Origin: Clostridia bacterium
GTDB lineage: Bacteria; Bacillota; Clostridia; Oscillospirales; Acutalibacteraceae
Assembly (NCBI GenBank): GCA_017938985.1
Contig: JAGBAK010000096.1
Location: forward strand, 1-50,217
Length of the DNA stretch: 50,217 nucleotides
Direction: 5' to 3'
Shown: positions 15,164 through 23,750 of the stretch, in pieces
How the letters are laid out: each line of letters starts with the position of its first letter
Position numbering within the stretch: the first letter of the stretch is position 1
The notes under the pieces: generated by a model
What the model was told of the DNA's origin: nothing
Seen by the model: only the letters and a program-made list of their open reading frames with translations
Databases searched by the model: none
Translations under genes and position numbers: made by a program

Positions 15164-18100
15164 ATGAGAAAAATTGTTTCAGCTTTTCTTACGTTCGTGA
15201 TTGCGGTTTTGCCGCTTACGTGCGCTCTGCCTGCGGTTACGGCTAATGCTGATTCCGCAATGGAGGATGAGCTTGTTTATAAATGCGGTGATAACGCCAC
15301 ATGGTCGCTTAATACCGAAACGGGTGTTTTGACGATTGCCGGTACAGGCAAAACCTACAGCTATGTAACTGAACAGGCACCTTGGCGTGCATACGGTCAA
15401 TACATAAAGCATATCGTTGTGGAAGAGGGAATAACCGAAATTCTTGAAGGCGCATTCGTTGCTTTGAACAACGTTGTTTCGCTCACACTGCCGTCAACAC
15501 TTGAAACAATTTGGTCGGATGCGGATTTTTATGCACTTGAAACAATCTCTGTTCCTGAAAAAGCAAATCTCAGATGTATCAAATATTCGACGTTTGCCTC
15601 AAAAAGCAAATGGCTTGCAAATATTCCCGAAAATTCACCTGTATATATCGGTCCATTACTTTTTAAATACAAGGGAACTGTTCCCGAAAACACAACTCTT
15701 GTTATTAAAGACGGAACTAAAGCAGTGAACTGTAAGGCGTCCAAAAACGCCGCAAACATTACCGACGTTGTTTTTCCCGCTACGCTGGATTACGTTGGAG
15801 AAGCTGCTTTTGAGGGTACGGGTTGGTATGAGAGCCTTCCTGACGGTGCAGTTTATGCGGGTAATGTTCTTTATGCTTATAAAGGTGTAATGCAGCTTGA
15901 TAAAGCGGATTTTGTTGTTAAAGACGGAACAAAAAGCATTGCAGATAAAGTGTTTTATAATAATACGATTATCGGCAGCGTAACAATACCTGCATCAGTT
16001 GAAATCATAGGAAAACAGGCTTTTGACGGTTGCAGAAACATAAAAAAAATAACCATCCCCGAAAACAGTAATTTACGTATTATTTCGGACGATGCGTTCA
16101 AATATGCAAATATAACGGAAATAAATCTGCCCGAATCTCTTGAGATTATAGGTGCGAGAGCTTTTACACGAACAAATCTTAATTCGGTTTATATCCCGTC
16201 AAACGTTAAGGCTCTTGAAGGTGCATTCAACGAAATATCAACTATTGATTATTTTGAGGTATCGCCCGATAATCTTTATTACTGTTCAGATAAAGATGGC
16301 GTTCTTTTCAACAAAGACAAAACCGTTTTGTGCTATTTCCCGAGCGATATAAAGGATTATGAATATACGATACCTGACGGCGTAACGCATATTTGTGATT
16401 ATGCTTTTTCGTTTTGCGACGTCAAAAAAATTGTTTTTTGCGATGGTATTGAATCAACAGGCAAAAACATTTTTTATCAGTGCTATACAGATGTCATAGA
16501 TTTAGGAAAAGGTTTGGAAGTGATCAGTCGATATGCCTTTTTTGATAATTGGGCTACCGACCGCCTTACAATCCCCGAAAACGTAAAGTATATTGATTGG
16601 GGCGGTCTGGGATATCAGTTAAACTATTTATATTTCCCCGGCAAGGACGTTGAGTTTGATACAATATGGTATAATTCGGTTGAAACTGCAACGTTCTTCT
16701 GCTATGAGGATTCAACGGCATATGACTTTGCGGTTGAAAACGAAATTCCCGTTATTCTTTTTAATGATGAGAATGTAGGCGATTATTCAGAGCTTGAATA
16801 CGCCGTAAAAAAATTCAACTCTGTTTCCGAAACTAAAAAAGCGAAGAGTGCATATTGGAATGCTGCGGCAGTTGTTGAAAATATTCCTTGGAATATAGAT
16901 GCTTCGTATCAGACTGCGATAGACGATATGACTGCGGCGATTGAAGCATCGTTCACCTCAATGAAAATTGTGTGGACCGATTATTCTGCCGTTGATGAAG
17001 CGGTTGAAAGAGCAAATGCAATCGACAGGGATTTGTATTCCGCCGAATCGCTTGCAAGGCTCGATGCTGCGGTTAATTCTGTTGAACGTCACTGCGACGT
17101 TGCAGATGAGGCTTTGATAGCTGAATATGTTGAAAGCATTGACGGAGCAATTGAGCTTCTTGAAATGAAAACGGGTGACTATACCCAAATGAACGAAGTG
17201 CTTGAAATTGCAAAAAACATAGACAGAACCTTGTATACAGTCGAAAGTCTCGGCAGGCTTGACGATGCGGTTTCTGCTGCGGAAAATGCCGAAACAACTT
17301 TTGACCAAAGCGTAATCAACGCTTATACCAAAGCGGTCAGAGAAGCAATTGAAAACCTTGAGTATCTTCCTGCGGATTATTCTGCGCTTGATGAACTGAA
17401 AGAAAAATGCAGTTTGCTTGACCGCTCGCTTTATACCGCAGAAAGCCTTCAGCGCCTTGACGATGCTCTTAAAGCGGCAGAAGAAAAACTTACGGTTGAT
17501 AAGCAGGCGCAGGCTGACGCTCTTATTGAAGCGGCACAGAATGCTTATGATTTGCTTGAATATCTGCCTGCCGATTATTCTGCCGTTGAACAGGCAAAGG
17601 AAAGAGTGTCTGCGCTTGACAGAAGATATTACAGCGAAAAATCGCTCATAATTCTTGATAATGCTGTTAAAGCGGTTGTGTACGGACTTGATATAACCGA
17701 ACAGGCAAGGGTTGACGGGTTTGCTCAGACAATCAATGCTGCCATAGATTCGCTTGAATATGCGTCAATCGTGCTTCGCCACGAGCCTTGCGGCGTTATT
17801 GTTTCGGCAACAACAAAGGAGATAAAGCCTGATACCGTTCTTGCGGTTGAAGAGGTTGATTCTTCGGAGCATGAAGGAACAAATTTTGCTGTCGGCGGTT
17901 CAATCAGAAGCCTGCATTTTTATGACATCAATCTGGTCTGTGAAACGGTTACGGTTCAGCCTGACGGTACGGTAACGGTTAAAATCAAGCTTGCAGACGG
18001 GGTAGACCCGAGCAAATGCAAGGTTTATCACGTGACCGATGATATAGTAAATCCGCTTGTGCGCTTTGCAAGCACCATAGACGGCAATTATATTGCTTTT

Positions 18101-18754
18101 GAAACCGACCATTTCAGCGAGTTTGCCGTAATTGAGGTTGAACCCGTTCTGACGGGTATTGAAATATCGTCATTGCCTGCAAAAACCGCTTACGGAATAG
18201 GCGAAGGGCTTGATATAAGCGGAATGGAAATTGTTGCGTATTTCAGCGACGGTTCAAGCAGAACCGTTGAGGACTATGACGTTGGCAGCGTGAATACTGA
18301 ATCGATAGGCACAAAAAAGGTTATGGTTTACTATACCTTCGGCGGTGTTACAAAAACGGCAGAGCTTGAGATAACCGTTGCTGCAGAGAATGCTTCTGTT
18401 GAAATAACAAGAAACGGAAAGAGCGCTGAAAGCGTCACCAAAAAGCTTGGCTTGTTCTCGCTTTATTCAAAAGCAAGCATTCAGCTTGGCTGTAACACAA
18501 AAAATTCAACGGGTCTTTCCGTTCAGTGGTCATCGGATAATTCCAAAGTCAGCGTTGATGCAAACGGAAAGGTTACCTGCAAGGGACTTTTCGGTGCAAA
18601 AAAAGCAAACGTAACGGCTAAGCTTGTTGACGGTGCGGGTAACGTTATTGCAAGCGACACTGTGGTTGTTATTTTCTATAAGCTTGCATTTCAGCTTCCG
18701 TCAAATCTTCCGCAGACATTTAACACGGTTATAAGAAAAATTTATTTTGTTTGA
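15164..18754 (+). CDS. Large secreted surface protein: BspA-type LRR, four 66-residue repeats, Ig-like domains (1196 aa)
   Basis: A signal peptide (MRKIVSAFLTFVIAVLPL, cleavage near ANA) is followed by BspA/LRR_5 repeats over ~60-535. An alpha-helical region comes next with four tandem repeats of exactly 66 residues (606-869), each starting DYS/DYT and containing LDR.LYS.ESL..LD, similar to FIVAR-type modules. After a beta segment come a Big_3-like Ig domain (KTAYGIGEGLDISGMEI) and a Big_2-like domain (VQWSSDNSKVSVDANGKVTC). There is no LPXTG motif or SLH domain; it ends in NLPQTFNTVIRKIYFV. An adhesin or binding role is inferred from the domains. It has its own promoter and terminator. Confidence 0.88.
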   Translation: MRKIVSAFLTFVIAVLPLTCALPAVTANADSAMEDELVYKCGDNATWSLNTETGVLTIAGTGKTYSYVTEQAPWRAYGQYIKHIVVEEGITEILEGAFVALNNVVSLTLPSTLETIWSDADFYALETISVPEKANLRCIKYSTFASKSKWLANIPENSPVYIGPLLFKYKGTVPENTTLVIKDGTKAVNCKASKNAANITDVVFPATLDYVGEAAFEGTGWYESLPDGAVYAGNVLYAYKGVMQLDKADFVVKDGTKSIADKVFYNNTIIGSVTIPASVEIIGKQAFDGCRNIKKITIPENSNLRIISDDAFKYANITEINLPESLEIIGARAFTRTNLNSVYIPSNVKALEGAFNEISTIDYFEVSPDNLYYCSDKDGVLFNKDKTVLCYFPSDIKDYEYTIPDGVTHICDYAFSFCDVKKIVFCDGIESTGKNIFYQCYTDVIDLGKGLEVISRYAFFDNWATDRLTIPENVKYIDWGGLGYQLNYLYFPGKDVEFDTIWYNSVETATFFCYEDSTAYDFAVENEIPVILFNDENVGDYSELEYAVKKFNSVSETKKAKSAYWNAAAVVENIPWNIDASYQTAIDDMTAAIEASFTSMKIVWTDYSAVDEAVERANAIDRDLYSAESLARLDAAVNSVERHCDVADEALIAEYVESIDGAIELLEMKTGDYTQMNEVLEIAKNIDRTLYTVESLGRLDDAVSAAENAETTFDQSVINAYTKAVREAIENLEYLPADYSALDELKEKCSLLDRSLYTAESLQRLDDALKAAEEKLTVDKQAQADALIEAAQNAYDLLEYLPADYSAVEQAKERVSALDRRYYSEKSLIILDNAVKAVVYGLDITEQARVDGFAQTINAAIDSLEYASIVLRHEPCGVIVSATTKEIKPDTVLAVEEVDSSEHEGTNFAVGGSIRSLHFYDINLVCETVTVQPDGTVTVKIKLADGVDPSKCKVYHVTDDIVNPLVRFASTIDGNYIAFETDHFSEFAVIEVEPVLTGIEISSLPAKTAYGIGEGLDISGMEIVAYFSDGSSRTVEDYDVGSVNTESIGTKKVMVYYTFGGVTKTAELEITVAAENASVEITRNGKSAESVTKKLGLFSLYSKASIQLGCNTKNSTGLSVQWSSDNSKVSVDANGKVTCKGLFGAKKANVTAKLVDGAGNVIASDTVVVIFYKLAFQLPSNLPQTFNTVIRKIYFV
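16979..17770 (+). repeat. Four tandem 198-bp coding repeats
   Basis: Repeat units begin at 16979, 17177, 17375 and 17573, exactly 198 bp (66 codons) apart. The DNA copies are diverged but the protein frame D-Y-S/T...LDR.LY..ESL is kept. Confidence 0.85.
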
Positions 18755-18771
18755 TTTCCCTGACATAACAG

Positions 18772-18809
18772 AAACAGGCTTGCATCGGTTTAACCCTGCA
18801 AGCCTGTTT
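18772..18809. terminator. Bidirectional terminator (GGCTTGCA family)
   Basis: A 13-bp stem (18772-18784 with 18797-18809) is followed by a U-run on the plus strand. It lies between the convergent LRR and GDPD genes. Its arm and loop AGGCTTGCATCGGTT recur on the minus strand at 38755-38769. Confidence 0.85.
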
Positions 18810-18833
18810 TTACTTTTAAAATATTTGTTTGAA

Positions 18834-19553
18834 TTACCGAAGCATTTCAAGAAGAATATGCGGATTTTTTGTTGTAACGTTATCGGGTCGGCAGGCAATA
18901 ACCCTTGCCATATCCGCCGCTTTGTTGGCTGTCCAGAGTGAAACAAGCAGACCGTTTTTGCGCATGGCACGAGTTGAAACAGCGCTTGCATTGCTGAAAT
19001 TGCTGTTAAGTCCGATTGCGCCAAGTGATATGATTTTGTCTGCAAGCTCCTGAAGCAGGTTCTCGTCATAGGATTCTTTTTTTGACAGATTATGATTGAG
19101 ATAATAGGGGATTGCAGATGTGTTTTTAACCGTTTCAACCCAATCCTCAAAAACTCCCGTATAAAACACCCTTTCAGAAAGGCCGAACTTTTTAACAAGC
19201 TTATCAACTTCGGGCAGGTTTGCGGTTGATTTGATATCAAGGTTGATTTTGCATTCTTTATCGGTTGCAACCACAGCAAGGGCATCTTCAAGCAAAACGC
19301 CCTCATCATCTTCAGGCTTACCGTTGTGGATAATAACCGCGGTGCCGTCGGGTCTGAATGAAACGTCAAATTCAACCACTTTTGCACCGTAATCAAGAGC
19401 AGCTTTTATTGATTCAATTGAATTCGGCTTTGTTTTCATTGCTCCTGCGTGAAACGTTACGGTGAAATCATCGGGCAGATTCCGCGCGTTTTTTTTGGCA
19501 GAAACGTAATGCTTTCTGTTTAAAATTTTGCTGAGAGTGATTTCAAATTTCAC
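18834..19553 (-). CDS. Glycerophosphodiester phosphodiesterase family protein (239 aa)
   Basis: The sequence keeps the GDPD barrel pattern: an early HAG near residue 36, PNSIESIKAALDYGAKVVEFDV with the metal-binding Glu and Asp, PDGTAVIIHN, INLDIK, and a C-terminal VSLWTANKAADMARVI. The family hydrolyses glycerophosphodiesters to glycerol 3-phosphate and an alcohol. Typical enzymes have HRG and HD where this has HAG and HN, so activity is likely but not certain. There is no signal peptide. It is last in an operon with a threonine aldolase (13 nt upstream) and an organophosphate-antiporter-like transporter, which fits uptake and cleavage of a phosphodiester. Confidence 0.85.
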   Translation of the reverse strand: MKFEITLSKILNRKHYVSAKKNARNLPDDFTVTFHAGAMKTKPNSIESIKAALDYGAKVVEFDVSFRPDGTAVIIHNGKPEDDEGVLLEDALAVVATDKECKINLDIKSTANLPEVDKLVKKFGLSERVFYTGVFEDWVETVKNTSAIPYYLNHNLSKKESYDENLLQELADKIISLGAIGLNSNFSNASAVSTRAMRKNGLLVSLWTANKAADMARVIACRPDNVTTKNPHILLEMLR

Positions 19554-19566
19554 TTAATCACCGCCT

Positions 19567-20604
19567 TTAAAGAATCTCGATAACAGTTTTTTCAAGAGTT
19601 TCAAGTTTTTCTTCCGTTGTTGCCCAGCTTGAGCAGAATCTTACGGCGCTTTTGCCGCTGCCCACGCTGCACCAGATTTCGCCTGCGCATTTTTCAAGCA
19701 GGGCGTTTGCTTTGCTGTCGGGCAGAATGGGAAACAGCTGATTTGTTTGAGAATCAAACAGAAAACCGCAACCCTTGTTTTCAAAAATCCGACGAATTCG
19801 TTTTGCGCAGTTTATTGCGTGCTTTGATATTTCAAAATAAAGTCCGTCTTCAAAAAGAACTTCAAACTGAATGCCGAGCAGTCTGCCTTTGGCGAGCAAA
19901 CCGCCTTTTTGTTTGATTATATAGCGGAAATCCTTTTTGAGCTTGTCACTGTTGATAACAAGTGCTTCTCCGAAAAGTGCGCCGACCTTTGTGCCGCCGA
20001 TATAAAATGCGTCACATAACTTTGCAAAATCGGTTATGTCAAGGTCATTTGTTTCCGCCGCAAGTCCGTATCCGAGGCGTGCGCCGTCGATATAAAGCGG
20101 TATGCCGTGACTTTGACAAACGGAATATAACTCGGTCAGTTCCTGCTTTGAATATAACGTGCCTCCCTCGGTAGGGAATGAAATATATACCATGCCCGGC
20201 TGCACCATATGTTCCCTGACGGGGTCGTTTTCGTTCTCTGTAAGGTACCTGTCAAGGTCGTTTGCTTTAAGCTTGCCTTCGTCGGCAGGCAGAGCAAGCA
20301 CCTTGTGTCCCGTTGCTTCAATTGCTCCGCTTTCGTGGATGTTTATGTGACCCGTTTCGGGACTTACAACACCCTGATGAGGACGCAAAGCGCTGCAGAT
20401 TACCGCCGTGTTTGTCTGCGTGCCTCCAACAAGAAAATGAACGTCGCTTTCGGGCGCATCGCATATTTTTTTTATTAATGCCTTTGCGTTGTCACAGTGC
20501 TCGTCGCAGCCGTAGCCTATGCTCTGCTCCATATTTGTTTCGCTCAACCTTTTAAGAATAAGCGGATGCGCACCTTCGAGGTAATCGCAGTCAAATCTTA
20601 TCAT
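19567..20604 (-). CDS. Low-specificity L-threonine aldolase / beta-eliminating lyase family (345 aa)
   Basis: A PLP-dependent fold-type I enzyme that cleaves threonine/allo-threonine to glycine and acetaldehyde. Visible features are SDVHFLVGGTQTN at the cofactor-phosphate loop, FPTEGGTLYS, LYIDGARLGYGL with the Asp-Ala-Arg of the family, and YIGGTKVGALFGEALV with the Schiff-base Lys. Start is ATG at 20602-20604, preceded by AAAGGA inside the end of the transporter gene; a longer frame to 20646 has no SD. It sits 2 nt downstream of the transporter stop, so the two are probably translationally coupled. Confidence 0.88.
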   Translation of the reverse strand: MIRFDCDYLEGAHPLILKRLSETNMEQSIGYGCDEHCDNAKALIKKICDAPESDVHFLVGGTQTNTAVICSALRPHQGVVSPETGHINIHESGAIEATGHKVLALPADEGKLKANDLDRYLTENENDPVREHMVQPGMVYISFPTEGGTLYSKQELTELYSVCQSHGIPLYIDGARLGYGLAAETNDLDITDFAKLCDAFYIGGTKVGALFGEALVINSDKLKKDFRYIIKQKGGLLAKGRLLGIQFEVLFEDGLYFEISKHAINCAKRIRRIFENKGCGFLFDSQTNQLFPILPDSKANALLEKCAGEIWCSVGSGKSAVRFCSSWATTEEKLETLEKTVIEIL

Positions 20605-20606
20605 TT

Positions 20607-21812
20607 TTAATTTTCCTTTCTTTTGACAATAAGTCCCGTGAGGCATATAACCGACGCCGCAATGCAGACCGTGAGCATAATAACAAAAACGGCATTCCAG
20701 CCTTTTGCCTGCGAAACTGCACCGAGAGCATAAGTTGTTGTTGTGCTGCCCACATAGCAGAATGTGTTGAGTAAGCCTGCCACAAAACCCGAGTTGAGAT
20801 GTTTACGGTGGTCAAGCGCAAACATACTTGTCACAACGTTGTTTATCATTGCCATTGAGCAAGAAAGACCGACAAAGCAAACCATAATTGCGGGCAGATT
20901 GCGGATTTTCAGCGAGAAGATGATACCGAGACACAAAACTGCGGCAACGGCATAGAATAACGTGTTCATTGTTGAGTGGGTTCTGATTTTTTCGTGAGTT
21001 TTCTTTGCGATTGTTGCTCCGAGTGTTGAAACCATAGGTAAAAACAGGGTGAGCAAAATTGAAAACGAGGTTGAAAGTCCGAATTCTTCATAAAGCACGG
21101 ACGGCACCCAGGTTGTTACGCCGTCTTTGATAAAGCCGTTTGCAACGCCTGCAATTGCCGCAAGCGCAAGGGCAAATCCGACCGCTTTGCTCATTTTGAT
21201 TTTGCCTGTTTCGGTTTGCACCTGAGATTCGGCAGTGCTTCGTTTCTTTGACGGTCCGAAAAGTGACAGCCATACGAACGCCGAAACAACAAGAATAACG
21301 CTTGCAACGTAGAAAACCGCTTGCCAGAGTCCCGATTTTGCAAAAACTGCAGAAATGCCGTATGCAACAAGAGTGCCTATTGCAACTGTTGTGCTCATTG
21401 CGAGTATGGCAGAGGGCAATTTTTTGTCTGAAACAAAATCGGAGAGAGTCTGTATGAGAGTGCTCCATAAAACAGATTGAGCCATACCGTTGACGAGCCA
21501 TATATATTTCATAACCGAAACGTCACCGCAGAGGGGCATCAGCAGGTTAATCACAGCCGAAACTGTCAGTGAGCCGAAAACCATATATTTGGCATTATAA
21601 TACTTTGTAAGAATGCCGTTAACAAGCTGACCTGCGCCGTATGCAAAGAAAAAGAACGAGCTTACAAGACCCACCTCGGGTTTTGTTGCGCCAAGCGCAT
21701 CGATTATTGCAACGTTTGAAGCGCTGAAATTGAGCCTGCCCACGTAGGCAGCGGTGTAAGCGAGCCAGCATATGAATATTGTTCTTGATTCTTGTTTTTT
21801 GATAACGTTCAA
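20607..21812 (-). CDS. Major facilitator transporter, organophosphate:Pi antiporter-like (401 aa)
   Basis: The protein shows about 12 hydrophobic segments and a central cytoplasmic loop (FGPSKKRSTAESQVQTETGK). The N-terminal YTAAYVGRLNFSASN and the following FFFFAYGAGQLVNG resemble GlpT/UhpT-type antiporters, which import glycerol 3-phosphate or sugar phosphates. Start is uncertain: TTG at 21810-21812 has AGAAGG eight nt upstream, while a GTG at 21819 lies on the SD itself. It leads an operon with threonine aldolase and GDPD from its own promoter. Substrate is inferred only from resemblance and the GDPD neighbour. Confidence 0.8.
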   Translation of the reverse strand: MNVIKKQESRTIFICWLAYTAAYVGRLNFSASNVAIIDALGATKPEVGLVSSFFFFAYGAGQLVNGILTKYYNAKYMVFGSLTVSAVINLLMPLCGDVSVMKYIWLVNGMAQSVLWSTLIQTLSDFVSDKKLPSAILAMSTTVAIGTLVAYGISAVFAKSGLWQAVFYVASVILVVSAFVWLSLFGPSKKRSTAESQVQTETGKIKMSKAVGFALALAAIAGVANGFIKDGVTTWVPSVLYEEFGLSTSFSILLTLFLPMVSTLGATIAKKTHEKIRTHSTMNTLFYAVAAVLCLGIIFSLKIRNLPAIMVCFVGLSCSMAMINNVVTSMFALDHRKHLNSGFVAGLLNTFCYVGSTTTTYALGAVSQAKGWNAVFVIMLTVCIAASVICLTGLIVKRKEN

Positions 21813-21837
21813 AACAGACACCTTCTTCTAACCCCAA

Positions 21838-21866
21838 ATTCTAACATTTTTTGAACGTAAGGTCAA
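21838..21866 (-). promoter_or_regulatory. Promoter of the transporter-aldolase-GDPD operon
   Basis: Minus-strand TTGACC (21861-21866), 17-nt spacer, TAGAAT (21838-21843), with a TG upstream of the -10. Confidence 0.7.
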
Positions 21867-21873
21867 TAAAAAT

Positions 21874-21904
21874 CGGCACAGTGAAAGAAATTTTCACCGT
21901 GCCG
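21874..21904 (-). terminator. Terminator after ispE
   Basis: CGGCAC.GTGAAA pairs with TTTCAC.GTGCCG (one mismatch), followed on the minus strand by a U-rich run. It sits between ispE and the next promoter. Confidence 0.8.
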
Positions 21905-21914
21905 TAATTTTTTA

Positions 21915-22772
21915 TCATATTGTTTTTGCTCCGTAGTTTACAGGTGAGGTAAGGAAAACGTCTTTATAGCTCTTTTTAAGCTCCCGAACGCATTTTTCAG
22001 CCTCTTCTTTGCTGTCAAATATGCCGAAAACACTCGGTCCGCTTCCGCTCATCTGATAGAGCAATGCTCCGCAGCTGCGCATAACGTCTTTGATTTCAAT
22101 TCTTTCAACAACCTCGATAACCTGTTCAAAAACGTTGCTTGCGTGCTTGCAGATGGCGTTGAAATCGCCTCTTGAGCAGGCGTCGAGCATTCTGAGGTTA
22201 TCGGGATGATAGATGTGAGTGCTGTCCGCCGCCGCAAACGCCTGTGCGGTTGAAACGCCTTTTTCGGGTTTGGCAATAACAATAAAGCACTCTTTGAGAG
22301 GCTTTACTTCCGAAAGCACTTCGCCTCTGTTTTGCGCAATGCAGGTGCCGCCTTTGATGCAGAAAGGTACGTCGCTGCCAACCGTAAGACCTATTTCGCA
22401 CATAGCCTGTGTTGAAAGCTCTGTGCCGTAAAGTTTGTTAAGACCAACAATAACGGCAGCCGCATCGGCGCTGCCGCCCGCAAGACCCGCTTCAAACGGT
22501 ATCTTTTTGGTTACGGTGATAACTGCGTTTGGTTCAATTCCTGTTGCCTTGAAAAATGCCGACGCCGCTTTGTATGCGATGTTTCTTTCGTCCTGCGGCA
22601 GACGTTCATCGGAACAGGTCAGCGATATGCCGCCGTTGCCCTTGTCAACGGTGATTTCGTCACACAGGTCAACCGTTTGCATAACCATAAAAAGGCTGTG
22701 AAAGCCGTTTTCAAGTCTGCCGAGGATATCAAGAAAAAGGTTGATTTTTGCCGGTGCCGTAACGTTAATCAT
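21915..22772 (-). CDS. ispE: 4-diphosphocytidyl-2-C-methyl-D-erythritol kinase
   Basis: A GHMP-family kinase of the MEP isoprenoid pathway that phosphorylates CDP-ME at the 2-hydroxyl. N-terminal APAKINLFLDILGRLENGFH is the IspE signature, including the conserved Lys. The ATP-binding loop PFEAGLAGGSADAAA lies near residue 93, and the C-terminal MSGSGPSVFGIF is the third GHMP motif. The length of 285 is typical. It follows the PHP phosphatase by 18 nt with SD AAAGGGA, forming a two-gene unit that ends at the terminator at 21874-21904. Confidence 0.96.
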   Translation of the reverse strand: MINVTAPAKINLFLDILGRLENGFHSLFMVMQTVDLCDEITVDKGNGGISLTCSDERLPQDERNIAYKAASAFFKATGIEPNAVITVTKKIPFEAGLAGGSADAAAVIVGLNKLYGTELSTQAMCEIGLTVGSDVPFCIKGGTCIAQNRGEVLSEVKPLKECFIVIAKPEKGVSTAQAFAAADSTHIYHPDNLRMLDACSRGDFNAICKHASNVFEQVIEVVERIEIKDVMRSCGALLYQMSGSGPSVFGIFDSKEEAEKCVRELKKSYKDVFLTSPVNYGAKTI

Positions 22773-22790
22773 TTCTGCCGCTCCCTTTCT

Positions 22791-23609
22791 TTATTCAATC
22801 GGAATAAGCGTGGGTGTTCTGTTCTGGTAAACCGCAATTGAGTCAAAACCGCAGCGCAAAGCCATTTCATATCCCTTATCAACGCCTGCGCCGAGATGTT
22901 CAACAAAATGTGCATCTGAGCCGATGGTCAGAAGCTTGCCGCCAAGCTCTTTATAGCGTCGCAGGATAGCTTCGTTCGGCGACGTTTCGCCGATAGGTTG
23001 GCGCAGACCGCCGGTGTTGATTTCAAGCGATTTTTCGTTTTTGATCAGTGTAATGAGAATTTCGTCAATGATTTCGGCGTAATTCTTCATATCAACGGGC
23101 TTGTTGTAGTTGCCGATGATATAGCGCAGGGGATAAGTAAGGTGAGCAAGAGTGTCAAAGCCGTCCCATTGGGCAAGCTTCAATTCCCACTCAAAGTATT
23201 CTTGAAGCAAGGCATGGTAATCTATGCTTTCGTCATCAAAGTTCATATAGTAGAAATCTTCCTTGTCAGGCAGATTATGGATTGAACCGATGATAATATC
23301 GTATTTCATTGTGGAAACAAGCTTGTCTGAAAGCTCTTTGTTATATACGGGTTGACCCAACTCGGCACCGCTGCAAACAATCAGTCTGCCCTTGAAAGCG
23401 GAGCGTGCCTTTGCGACTTCAAAGAATGAGTGAATTGCCGTTTTTTCAAAACTGCCTTTGAAAAAAGCATCCATTTCAATGTGGTCAGTAAAGGCGACGG
23501 CTCTCAAACCTTTCATGTATGCTGTTTCGCAAAGAAACATTGCTGAATGGTTGCCGTCAAACGAATTGTCGGTGTGTGTGTGCAGGTCAACTATGTTTTT
23601 GAACGCCAT
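22791..23609 (-). CDS. PHP-domain phosphatase, histidinol-phosphatase (HisK)-like (272 aa)
   Basis: The PHP metal-binding motifs are all present: VDLHTHTDNSFDG at the N-terminus, FTDHIE, a middle IGSIHNL, LAHLTYP, and SDAHF near the C-terminus. Length and motif order match histidinol-phosphatase of the HisK type, the last phosphatase of histidine synthesis. No other his gene is nearby, so a different phosphoester substrate is possible. It is first in a unit with ispE. A -10-like TAAAAT with extended TG is on the minus strand at 23640-23645, but its -35 is weak. Confidence 0.85.
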   Translation of the reverse strand: MAFKNIVDLHTHTDNSFDGNHSAMFLCETAYMKGLRAVAFTDHIEMDAFFKGSFEKTAIHSFFEVAKARSAFKGRLIVCSGAELGQPVYNKELSDKLVSTMKYDIIIGSIHNLPDKEDFYYMNFDDESIDYHALLQEYFEWELKLAQWDGFDTLAHLTYPLRYIIGNYNKPVDMKNYAEIIDEILITLIKNEKSLEINTGGLRQPIGETSPNEAILRRYKELGGKLLTIGSDAHFVEHLGAGVDKGYEMALRCGFDSIAVYQNRTPTLIPIE

Positions 23610-23686
23610 AGGGAAGTCTCCTCTGAATCATATGAAACTATTTTAACACAAATTTTCCAAATAAAAAAGCTAAAATTAAAAAAATG

Positions 23687-23715
23687 TTGAGATATTTTTT
23701 AAAATGTGATAAAAT
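23687..23715 (+). promoter_or_regulatory. Promoter of the RmlD-like gene
   Basis: TTGAGA (23687-23692), 17-nt spacer, TAAAAT (23710-23715), extended TG at 23707-23708. It lies 35 nt before the ATG. Confidence 0.7.
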
Positions 23716-23750
23716 AAATCGAAAATATGCTTATTTGAACAGGAGCAGTT

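Noticed and set aside
15071-15236. Near-repeat CGCTTACGTG(T)GCGCT at ~15071 and ~15218
   Set aside because: Only about 15 bases match, one copy is inside a signal-peptide coding region, and no structure or function follows from it.
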